From the NCBI GenBank assembly GCA_946539445.1, contig CAMNHK010000013.1, forward strand, positions 1 through 41,868: 41,868 nt of DNA. The letters are read 5' to 3'. The notes beneath the pieces are model-generated. The model made no database searches. It had not been told where the DNA came from and saw only the letters and a program-made list of their open reading frames with translations. This DNA comes from an uncultured Caryophanales bacterium. GTDB lineage: Bacteria; Bacillota_I; Bacilli_A; RF39; UBA660. The translations under genes and the position numbers were made by a program. Each line of letters starts with the position of its first letter. The stretch's first letter is position 1. This document shows positions 30,173 through 37,910 of this stretch, one piece after another.

Positions 30173-32800
30173 ATGAAAAAAGAAGAATATTATTCTCTTA
30201 GTATAGAAGAAGTATTTCGAAAAACCCAAACATCTTCACAAGGATTATTAACAAGAGAAGTTCAAATAAGACAAGAACGTTTTGGAAAAAATGAATTGCC
30301 TGAACAAGAAAAAAACAGTATAGTAAAAATCTTTCTAGAAGAGTTAATGGATCCAATTGTATTACTATTAGTCGTTGCAATCATTGCTTCTTTAGTCGTA
30401 GGAGAAACGGTTGATGCCATTGCAATTATGGCCATCGTAGTGATTGACTTAATAGTAGGAACTTATGAAGAAAACAAAGCCAATACTACCGTTGAAGCTT
30501 TAGCCAAACTAGTCCCTGAAAAAGTAAAAGTATTACGGGATGGGAAAGAAATATTAGTAGATGCCAAAGAAATTGTCGTAGGAGATTATGTCTTTTTAGA
30601 ATCCGGAGATAAAATATCGGGAGACTTACGAATCATAGAATCTCATAATTTCACCGTAGATGAATCCATTTTAACGGGAGAAAGTATTGCAATTGAAAAA
30701 AGTAGCAAAACATTGCCAAAGAAAAAATTACCAATTACTTCTCAAAGTAATATGTTATTTGCTGGATGTAGTGTAGTAACCGGAAGAGCAAAAGCAATCG
30801 TTGTTCGAATTGGTTTAGAAACAGAAATCGGTCAAATAGCCGATACCCTACATAATACCAAAGAAGAAAAATCCCCCCTAACCATTCGAGTAGAAAAATT
30901 TTCCAAAGAAATCAGTATTTTAATAACCATTTTAGCCATTATTTTAGCGACCTTACTATTTGTAAAAGGTCTACCAACGGAGGAAGTTTTAGTATCCGTA
31001 ATTGCTCTAGCTGTGTCAGCTATGCCAGAAGGTCTTCCTCTTGCTTTGACGATGGCCTTAACCATCGCTTCTAATAAAATGGCCCAACACAAAGTAGTAG
31101 CCAAGAAACTATATTCGGTAGAATCATTAGGAAGCTGTACGGTTATTGCCAGTGATAAAACCGGAACTCTTACGGTAAATGAACAAACGGCCAAGAAAAT
31201 TTTATTACCCAATGGAATAGAGTATTTAATTACCGGATCTGGTTATAATGTAGAAGGAAGCGTTACAGGAGAAAAACTAGAATATGCCGAAGAAATAGCC
31301 AAACTAGGAGTCATCAACAATGAAGCCAAATTCACCAAAGAAGAAATGATAGGAGACTCTATTGATATAGCCTTTCTAGTATTAGGAGAAAAATTAAAAA
31401 CGAAAATAGATGACATTGAAATACTAGAAACCATTCCTTATGAATCTGCCAATAAGTATTCTGCCGTTTTTTATCGAAAAGGAAAAGATACTTACTGTAC
31501 CATCAAAGGATCTTTAGAAAAAGTAATGTCTTTTTGTAGTAGTATCAATTTTAAAAAAGATTTTAATACTACTCACTTAGAAGAACAAAACGAAGAATTA
31601 TCCAGTGATGGATATCGAGTAATTGCTCTAGCAAATGGAAAAATCGAAGCCAAAGAAGAATATAGTGAAAAAGATATAGAAAATTTAAAATTCATGGGTT
31701 TAGTTGGTTTTATTGATCCAATTCGAAAAGAAGTAGTAGGAGCCATTAAACATTGTGCAACCGCTGGAATAAAAGTAATTATGATTACCGGAGACCATCC
31801 ATTAACGGCTTTTAAAATAGCCAAAGATTTAGGTCTAACCAAAAAACAAGAAGAAGTAACAACAGGATCAGAAGTAGAAGAATACCTTCTAAAGGCAACG
31901 GATGAATTTGATGAATTTGTAAAAAGAAAAAAAGTATTCACAAGAGTAACTCCGATTGAAAAATTAAAAATAGTAGAATCCTTAAAACGCCAAGGAGAAT
32001 TTGTAGCGGTAACAGGAGATGGAGTAAACGATGCTCCTGCACTACGTTCTGCAAACATTGGAATCTCTATGGGAAGTGGAACGGATATTGCGAGAGAAAC
32101 CTCCAAAATGATTGTAATGGATGACAACTTCAAGTCCATTGTCGGTGGAGTGTTAGAAGGTAGAGTTGCCTATTCTAATATCCGGAAAATAACCTACTTT
32201 TTAATTTCCTGTGGCCTAGCGGAAGTATTGTTCTTTACGTTGTCGATTATTTTAGATATGCCAATGCCATTGGTAGCCATTCAATTGTTATGGCTGAATG
32301 TAGTAACCGATGGAATACAAGATATTGCTTTATCGTTTGAAAGAGCTGAAAAAGATATTATGAAAGAACCACCTAGGAGTCCAAAAGAAGGTTTGTTTGA
32401 TAAAACATTATACGAAGAAATATTAGTATCTGGTATTAGTATCGGTGTGATTGTATTTTTAACATGGTACTATTTATTACGAGTAATGAATTTAGAAGTA
32501 TCCATTGCGAGAGGCTATGTCATGGCTTTAATGATAATGATTCAAAATATTCATGCTTTTAATTGCCGTAGTGAAAAGAAAAGTTCGTTTGATATTCCTT
32601 TATCTAGTAACTGGATTTTTGCGATAGGGGTAATTGGATCTTTAGTATTAGGAGTGGCAGTCCTAGAAATTGACTTCTTCTCAATCTTCTTAAAAACGGC
32701 CCACGTACCATGGAATCATTTGTTATGTTTACTTGCCATGGCTTTAAGTATTTTAGTAATTATGGAAGTATACAAACAAATTAGATATAGGAAAAAATAG
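30173..32800 (+). CDS. P-type calcium-transporting ATPase (PacL/PMCA class)
   Basis: 875 residues. N-terminal cation-ATPase domain (VFRKTQTSSQGLLTREV), TGES near 165, membrane motif SAMPEGLPLAL near 285, phosphorylated Asp in SDKTGTLT near 326, hinge TGDGVNDAPALRSANIG near 620, and a six-helix C-terminal domain with LWLNVVTDGIQDIALSFE. PEGLP with N-x-x-T-D-G in helix 6 is the pattern of P2-type pumps, most likely calcium export. An extra C-terminal regulatory domain is absent. Likely keeps cytosolic calcium low. Confidence 0.88.
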   Translation: MKKEEYYSLSIEEVFRKTQTSSQGLLTREVQIRQERFGKNELPEQEKNSIVKIFLEELMDPIVLLLVVAIIASLVVGETVDAIAIMAIVVIDLIVGTYEENKANTTVEALAKLVPEKVKVLRDGKEILVDAKEIVVGDYVFLESGDKISGDLRIIESHNFTVDESILTGESIAIEKSSKTLPKKKLPITSQSNMLFAGCSVVTGRAKAIVVRIGLETEIGQIADTLHNTKEEKSPLTIRVEKFSKEISILITILAIILATLLFVKGLPTEEVLVSVIALAVSAMPEGLPLALTMALTIASNKMAQHKVVAKKLYSVESLGSCTVIASDKTGTLTVNEQTAKKILLPNGIEYLITGSGYNVEGSVTGEKLEYAEEIAKLGVINNEAKFTKEEMIGDSIDIAFLVLGEKLKTKIDDIEILETIPYESANKYSAVFYRKGKDTYCTIKGSLEKVMSFCSSINFKKDFNTTHLEEQNEELSSDGYRVIALANGKIEAKEEYSEKDIENLKFMGLVGFIDPIRKEVVGAIKHCATAGIKVIMITGDHPLTAFKIAKDLGLTKKQEEVTTGSEVEEYLLKATDEFDEFVKRKKVFTRVTPIEKLKIVESLKRQGEFVAVTGDGVNDAPALRSANIGISMGSGTDIARETSKMIVMDDNFKSIVGGVLEGRVAYSNIRKITYFLISCGLAEVLFFTLSIILDMPMPLVAIQLLWLNVVTDGIQDIALSFERAEKDIMKEPPRSPKEGLFDKTLYEEILVSGISIGVIVFLTWYYLLRVMNLEVSIARGYVMALMIMIQNIHAFNCRSEKKSSFDIPLSSNWIFAIGVIGSLVLGVAVLEIDFFSIFLKTAHVPWNHLLCLLAMALSILVIMEVYKQIRYRKK

Positions 32801-32805
32801 AGATA

Positions 32806-32814
32806 TGATATAAT
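32806..32814 (+). promoter_or_regulatory. Extended -10 promoter of transketolase
   Basis: TGATATAAT, 26 bases before ATG 32841. Confidence 0.55.
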
Positions 32815-32840
32815 AATAACAAATAAAGGAGTGATTACTC

Positions 32841-34820
32841 ATGATGAACCAAATGATGGATATTACAGAAATAAATGAACAGAAAATAGTGGATCAAATT
32901 CGTTGCTTAGGAATCGATATGATTCATCAAGCAAATAGTGGACATCCAGGAATAGTATTGGGGGCTGCTCCCATTATCTATGCGTTGTTTGCTCACCATT
33001 TGAAGTTTGATCCAGAAAATCCGTCGTATTTTAATCGCGATCGTTTTGTAATGTCAGCAGGACATGGATCTGCCTTATTATATGCTACGCTACATATGGC
33101 TGGATATAATATCACTTTAGACGATTTAAAAAAATTTAGACAATTAGATTCGATTACGCCAGGACATCCAGAATATGGAAAGACACCTGGAGTGGATTGC
33201 ACGACGGGACCTTTAGGACAAGGAATCGCTACGGCAGTCGGAATGGCTATGGCAGAAGCCAATCTTCGTACTCGTTACAAAGATGTGATTGACTTCTATA
33301 CGTATGTCCTATGCGGAGATGGAGATTTAATGGAAGGCGTTTCCTATGAGGCAGCATCTTTAGCGGGAACTTTAAAACTCCATAAGCTGATTGTCTTATA
33401 TGATTCCAATCATATTTGCTTAGACGGAAAAACCAGTGATACATTCTGTGACGATATAACTACTCGTTTTGTTTCTCAAGGATGGAACGTTATAACAGTA
33501 GAAGACGGAAATAGCTATGATTTAATATCGAAAGCGATTGAAGAAGCCAAAACTAGTACCGAAAAACCAACCTTAATAGAAATTAAAACAACGATTGGTA
33601 AGGATTCGGTATTAGAAGGAACCAATAAAGTACATGGTTCTCCTCTAACAGAAGAAGATATTACAGGAATTAAAACCAAAGTTGGAATTCGAGATATTCC
33701 ATTTATGATTAGTCAAAATACGCAAGAAGAATTTCAATATTTAATTCATAATCGTTGCGATCATTTAAATGAAAAATTCCAAGAAAAATTATTAACCTTA
33801 GAGGAAGAAACACAAAAAGAACTTCAATTCTTTATGGGAGATAATAAAAGAATTGATTTCAAGAATTTAGTATATGACGCTCCCGAATCCAAAGAAGAAT
33901 CTACCAGAGATACTTCTTCTCAAGTATTGAATTCCATCGTGTTAAATACTCCATTTTTATTAGGAGGATCTGCTGATTTATTTGCCGCTAACAAAACCTA
34001 TATTAAAGAAGGTGGCAATTTCAGTAGAGAAAACTATTTAGGAAAGAACATTTACTTTGGAGTAAGAGAACATGCTATGGCGGCTATCTGTAATGGATTG
34101 GCTCTATGTGGCTTCCGTCCGTATGCTTCTACTTTCTTATCTTTTGCAGATTATTTAAAACCAGCTCTTCGTTTATCGGCTATGATGAATTTATCCAACA
34201 TTTATATTTTTACCCATGACTCCATTAGTGTAGGAGAAGATGGGCCAACCCATCAACCGATTGAGCAACTATTAATGCTTCGTTCTCTACCAAATTTAGA
34301 TGTATTCCGTCCAGCCGATGCAAACGAAGTCATTGGATCTTACAAAGCCATTTTTGAAAAAGAAAGTGGTCCAAGCGCCATAACCTTAGCTCGTAATACC
34401 GTTCCAATCTTAGAAGAAACCAAAGTAAATGAAGTAGAAAAGGGTGGTTACATTGCCTTAGATTCTATGAGAAAACCAGATGGAATAGTAATATCTTGTG
34501 GAGAGGAACTTCATCAAGTGTTAGAAGTAGCTCGCCGCTTACGAGTAAAAGGAATTGAATTACGAGTTATCTCAATGCCAAACTTAGGAAGATTCTTAAA
34601 ACAATCTCCGGAGTATATGGAAGAACTACTTCCAGTAGAAGTTCGTAAAATTGTCGTTGAGGCATCTTCTAGTTTCTCTTGGAATAAATTAATCTACAAC
34701 AGTAAGTATTTAATTACTCTAGATGAGTTTGGAACCAGTGGTAAGAAAAAAGATGTATATCAAAAATATGGATTTGATGTAGATTCCTTAGAAGAAAAAA
34801 TAGAAAATTTACTAAAATAA
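32841..34820 (+). CDS. tkt: Transketolase
   Basis: 659 residues, full length. Thiamine-diphosphate enzyme moving two-carbon units between sugar phosphates in the pentose phosphate pathway, which also supplies ribose 5-phosphate for the Prs encoded above. Seen: SGHPGIVLGAAPI near residue 35, GPLGQGIATAVG near 117, the cofactor motif CGDGDLMEGVSYEAAS...NH near 155-190, the catalytic Glu in GVREHAMAAICNG near 408, and THDSISVGEDGPTHQPIEQL near 465. The sirA- and yneF-like genes follow, as they follow tkt in Bacillus. Confidence 0.95.
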   Translation: MMNQMMDITEINEQKIVDQIRCLGIDMIHQANSGHPGIVLGAAPIIYALFAHHLKFDPENPSYFNRDRFVMSAGHGSALLYATLHMAGYNITLDDLKKFRQLDSITPGHPEYGKTPGVDCTTGPLGQGIATAVGMAMAEANLRTRYKDVIDFYTYVLCGDGDLMEGVSYEAASLAGTLKLHKLIVLYDSNHICLDGKTSDTFCDDITTRFVSQGWNVITVEDGNSYDLISKAIEEAKTSTEKPTLIEIKTTIGKDSVLEGTNKVHGSPLTEEDITGIKTKVGIRDIPFMISQNTQEEFQYLIHNRCDHLNEKFQEKLLTLEEETQKELQFFMGDNKRIDFKNLVYDAPESKEESTRDTSSQVLNSIVLNTPFLLGGSADLFAANKTYIKEGGNFSRENYLGKNIYFGVREHAMAAICNGLALCGFRPYASTFLSFADYLKPALRLSAMMNLSNIYIFTHDSISVGEDGPTHQPIEQLLMLRSLPNLDVFRPADANEVIGSYKAIFEKESGPSAITLARNTVPILEETKVNEVEKGGYIALDSMRKPDGIVISCGEELHQVLEVARRLRVKGIELRVISMPNLGRFLKQSPEYMEELLPVEVRKIVVEASSSFSWNKLIYNSKYLITLDEFGTSGKKKDVYQKYGFDVDSLEEKIENLLK

Positions 34821-34826
34821 AACAAA

Positions 34827-34888
34827 AATAGACTTTCCATTTTGTTACCATTAGCTTGGTGATAAAATGAAAGTCTATTATATTTTTC
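34827..34888 (+). promoter_or_regulatory. Long hairpin enclosing ribosome site and start codon of the sirA-like gene
   Basis: 5' arm 34827-34850 and 3' arm 34857-34879 pair over about 23 bp with a single bulged C and two G-U pairs; loop TTAGCT. The 3' arm contains GGTGAT (34858-34863) and ATG (34867-34869). TATATTTTT follows, so it can also act as the tkt terminator. In the closed form the gene behind it should not be translated, and transcription should mostly stop. Confidence 0.75.
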
Positions 34889-35283
34889 AAATCAAAAAAG
34901 AAATAAAAAATTTATATGAAGATACACCTAGTGTATTATTTCATATTTTAAAAACCATTTATTATTTAGAAAAATCCGAAGTAGAATATGGTTACAACTT
35001 ATTCCGTCAAATCATTGTACCCATACCCAAGCAAAAAATAGATAAAGATATTTACATAAAGTTTCATCAAACAATGCCTTATTCTAAGAAAAAACAAATA
35101 CACTATATTAATAATTTATATCGGAATGAAGTAAGTCGGCTATTAGTGGGAAATACCTTTATTAAATTGGAAGCCGAACAAAACTTTTCAACATTCTTTC
35201 CCATTCTTCAAGAAGAGTTAGAAAACTGTTTTGTTTGTTCCTTTCAAAAAACTGATTTCTTTTTCTTAGAAAAACTTGCTTAA
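34867..35283 (+). CDS. sirA: SirA-like (YneE) replication-inhibitor family protein
   Basis: 138 residues. The N-terminus YYIFQIKKEIKNLYEDTPSVLF and the IVPIPKQKI stretch near residue 50 resemble Bacillus SirA. The place between tkt and yneF is the same as in Bacillus subtilis (lexA-yneAB-ynzC-tkt-sirA-yneF). There SirA binds DnaA and blocks new rounds of replication at the onset of sporulation. The C-terminal half is diverged. No sporulation genes other than the YlbJ-like one are visible here, so its trigger may be different. The start codon lies in a stable hairpin, so expression is probably tightly held. Confidence 0.65.
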   Translation: MKVYYIFQIKKEIKNLYEDTPSVLFHILKTIYYLEKSEVEYGYNLFRQIIVPIPKQKIDKDIYIKFHQTMPYSKKKQIHYINNLYRNEVSRLLVGNTFIKLEAEQNFSTFFPILQEELENCFVCSFQKTDFFFLEKLA

Positions 35284-35324
35284 CTTTTGTTTTTTCGATA
35301 AAATAAGAACAAGGAGATGAAACT

Positions 35325-35534
35325 ATGTTACATGATATTTTATTATTAGTAGTCGGAATCTTAATTGGAGCCGTTATTGGATTCTTTGTAGCAAGATACT
35401 TCATGAAGAAATATTTAAAGCAAAACCCTCCAATTAATGAAGACATGATTAAAGCTTTAATGATGCAAATGGGTAGAAAACCAAATCAAAAACAAATTAA
35501 TCAAATGATGAAAGCAATGGAGAAATATCAATAG
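35325..35534 (+). CDS. yneF: YneF-like small membrane protein (UPF0154)
   Basis: 69 residues. One N-terminal membrane helix ([22 protein letters not shown]), then the family tail [32 protein letters not shown], nearly the UPF0154 consensus. AAGGAG ribosome site and a TAAAAT-type -10 in the 40-base gap before it. Function unknown in all bacteria; order tkt-sirA-yneF is conserved. Confidence 0.9.
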   Translation: MLHDILLLVVGILIGAVIGFFVARYFMKKYLKQNPPINEDMIKALMMQMGRKPNQKQINQMMKAMEKYQ

Positions 35535-35548
35535 ATATTTCTTTTTTT
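35521..35548 (+). terminator. Terminator of yneF
   Basis: 9-bp stem AGAAATATC / GATATTTCT, loop AATA, T-run; includes the stop codon. Confidence 0.8.
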
Positions 35549-35556
35549 CTTATTTA

Positions 35557-35565
35557 TGATATAAT
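35557..35565 (+). promoter_or_regulatory. Extended -10 promoter of uvrC
   Basis: TGATATAAT, 26 bases before ATG 35592, with GGAGG in front of the start. Transcription thus begins only about 20 bases before uvrC. Confidence 0.55.
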
Positions 35566-35591
35566 TTTAGTGACTTGAAAGGAGGAAGTAT

Positions 35592-37352
35592 ATGAAAGAC
35601 TTTAAAGAAAAATTAGCTCTTGTACCTACGAAACCAGGAAGTTATCAAATGAAAAATAAAGATGGCATCATCATATATGTTGGAAAAGCCAAAAACTTGC
35701 AAAGAAGACTTCGCAGTTATTTTACGAGAACGGTTACCGGAAAAACGAAAATGTTAGTAGAAGACATTGATGACTTTGAATATATTGTAACTTCTTCCGA
35801 ATTAGAAAGTTTAATTTTGGAAATTACTCTAATCAAAAAATACGATCCAAAGTATAATATCTTACTTCGAGATGATAAGAGTTATCCCTATATTGAATTA
35901 ACAAATGATAAGTATCCAACTCTAAAAATTGTTCATAATGTCAAACGGAAAAGAAATAAAAATCATCTATATGGTCCTTATCCAAATGTAAATGCCGCGA
36001 GAAAAACCGTTAATATGATTAACCGTATCTATCCTTTACGAAAATGTGAAAAATTAAAAAAAGAATTATGTTTGTATTATCATATTCATGAATGCTTAGG
36101 TTATTGTCAGAAAGAAGTTCCGCAAGAAGTAATCGAGCAAATGAAAAAAGAAATCACTTCCTTCCTAAAAGGAGACCCCGATCACATAACCAAAAAGATT
36201 CAAGAAGAAATGGAAAAAGCCTCTCTTGCTATGAACTATGAAAAAGCACTTGAATTAAAAAATATGTTAGAAGATATTGAAACAACTCTAAAGAAACAAA
36301 AGATTGATTTAAATAAAGGATATAATTTTGATTGTGTGAATTATTATTATGATAAAAACTATATTAGTATTGAAATATTCTTCATAAGAGATGGTCTACT
36401 ATTTGGAAGACATAATGAAATTGTCGCATCTTTAGAAGATGTGGAAAGTGAAGTAGAAGAATATTTAATTAAATTCTACAGTAATGGTATGACGCCACAT
36501 GAATTGCTAGTTCCAGAAGAAATGGATTCAAAGCTTCTAGAAGATTATTTCCAAATAAAAGTATTTTCTCCTCAAAAAGGAAAATTAAAAAGTTTAATGG
36601 ATTTAGCCAAAGAAAATGCGAAAGAACAAATGGAGTTACAAGAAGAAACCCTAAAGAAAGACGATGAAGAAAGAAAAAAAGCTTTAGAAGAGTTAAAGAG
36701 TTTATTAGGACTTGAAACCCTTCATCGTATGGAATCCTTTGATAACTCTCATTTATTTGGAACGTTCTATGTAGGAGGAATGGTAGTCTTTGATGATTTT
36801 CTTCCTAACAAAGATCTCTATCGAAAGTATAAAATTTCAACAGAGGTAAAAGACGATCTAGGGGCGATGAGAGAAGTACTATATAGACGGTATTTTAAAA
36901 CCATTATGGAAGAGTCTTATACCCCAGATTTAATTGTAATGGATGGTGGACAAACTCAAATTAGTGTTTGCAAAGAAATCCTTTCTTCCCTAAATTTAAA
37001 AATTCCAATCATTGGTTTAGTAAAAGATAAAAATCATAGAACCAATCACATTATGAATGAGAATTATGAAATATTACCAGTGGAAAAGGATTCAAAACTA
37101 TTCTTATTTTTAACAAGAATTCAAGAGGAAGTACACCGCTATGCCATAACCTATCATAGGAATTTAAAAGCCAAAGGCGCTTTATCCAGTGTTTTAGATG
37201 CGGTTCCAAAAATAGGGGAAGTTCGTAAAAAAGAATTAATGCGTACCTATGGTTCTTTAAAGAAAATAAAAGAAGCGCCGCTAGAAGAACTAGAAAAAAT
37301 AGTAGGCAAAGAAGCTGCTTCCAAATTAAAAGAATACATAGAAGACGTATAA
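35592..37352 (+). CDS. uvrC: Excinuclease ABC subunit C
   Basis: 586 residues. Makes the two incisions around DNA lesions in nucleotide excision repair, with UvrA and UvrB (not in this window). N-terminal GIY-YIG nuclease (PGSYQMKNKDGIIIYVGKAKNL), cysteine region (LYYHIHECLGYC), UVR motif for UvrB contact near 200-230, RNase-H-like nuclease (VVFDDF near 395, IVMDGGQTQI near 453) and a C-terminal helix-hairpin-helix end (VPKIGEVRKKELMRTYGSLKKI). All catalytic parts appear intact. Confidence 0.95.
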   Translation: MKDFKEKLALVPTKPGSYQMKNKDGIIIYVGKAKNLQRRLRSYFTRTVTGKTKMLVEDIDDFEYIVTSSELESLILEITLIKKYDPKYNILLRDDKSYPYIELTNDKYPTLKIVHNVKRKRNKNHLYGPYPNVNAARKTVNMINRIYPLRKCEKLKKELCLYYHIHECLGYCQKEVPQEVIEQMKKEITSFLKGDPDHITKKIQEEMEKASLAMNYEKALELKNMLEDIETTLKKQKIDLNKGYNFDCVNYYYDKNYISIEIFFIRDGLLFGRHNEIVASLEDVESEVEEYLIKFYSNGMTPHELLVPEEMDSKLLEDYFQIKVFSPQKGKLKSLMDLAKENAKEQMELQEETLKKDDEERKKALEELKSLLGLETLHRMESFDNSHLFGTFYVGGMVVFDDFLPNKDLYRKYKISTEVKDDLGAMREVLYRRYFKTIMEESYTPDLIVMDGGQTQISVCKEILSSLNLKIPIIGLVKDKNHRTNHIMNENYEILPVEKDSKLFLFLTRIQEEVHRYAITYHRNLKAKGALSSVLDAVPKIGEVRKKELMRTYGSLKKIKEAPLEELEKIVGKEAASKLKEYIEDV

Positions 37353-37355
37353 TTT

Positions 37356-37376
37356 GACACCTAAAATGGTGTTTTA
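37356..37376 (+). terminator. Weak terminator after uvrC
   Basis: 6-bp stem GACACC / GGTGTT, loop TAAAAT, T4A. An outer TTTGAC / GTCAAA pairing could compete. Confidence 0.4.
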
Positions 37377-37397
37377 TCCGTCAAAACGATAAATATT

Positions 37398-37406
37398 TGG
37401 TATAAT
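37398..37406 (+). promoter_or_regulatory. Extended -10 promoter of the pilin gene
   Basis: TGGTATAAT, 17 bases before ATG 37424, which has AGGTGAT just ahead; excludes the earlier in-frame start at 37415. Confidence 0.55.
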
Positions 37407-37423
37407 AAAAATAGGTGATAAAA

Positions 37424-37834
37424 ATGAATAATAAAGGTTTTACATTAGTAGAAATTTTAGCAGTAGTCTCTCTTTTGGGAATTATGACAGGGCTAGCAAT
37501 TATGGCTTATACGAGATATCTAGATTATTCGAAGAATCGAAGTTATGACATAATGGCATCGTCTGCTTCTCAAGCAATGGAAGAATATATGATGGATTAT
37601 CCAACGGCAAGAACCGCTTCTTTCCAAGAATTAGTAGAAGGACAATATCTTGAACCAACCGTTGATCCAAGTGATCGTGATAATCAATGCCGTGGTAGAG
37701 TGGATGTTACTATTACCAATACAACGGATATTAATGTAAATCACTATTCGGTTAAAGTATGTTGTGCGAATTTTAATTACACCTATACTTTCCCAGAAGG
37801 TGGCAAAACAGCCAATTCCAGTTGTCAAGCTTAA
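37424..37834 (+). CDS. Type IV pilin, ComGC-like major (pseudo)pilin candidate
   Basis: 136 residues from ATG 37424. Very short leader MNNKG, then FTLVEILAVVSLLGIM, a near-perfect prepilin cleavage site with Glu at +5 and the hydrophobic helix. A helical stalk follows (SSASQAMEEYMMDY), then a small beta domain with four Cys (NQCRG, KVCCANF, SSCQA) likely joined outside the cell. Its size and simplicity suit the main filament subunit. It is 33 kb from the other pilus genes and has its own promoter and terminator, so its dose can be set separately. Confidence 0.85.
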   Translation: MNNKGFTLVEILAVVSLLGIMTGLAIMAYTRYLDYSKNRSYDIMASSASQAMEEYMMDYPTARTASFQELVEGQYLEPTVDPSDRDNQCRGRVDVTITNTTDINVNHYSVKVCCANFNYTYTFPEGGKTANSSCQA

Positions 37835-37859
37835 AATACATCGTAAGATGTATTTTTTT
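37833..37859 (+). terminator. Terminator of the pilin gene
   Basis: 10-bp stem AAAATACATC / GATGTATTTT, loop GTAA, T-run; includes the stop codon. Confidence 0.85.
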
Positions 37860-37910
37860 CTTTCTTATCAAAGAAAAAAAGACTATAATAAAAGAGAATG
37901 AGGTGATGGT

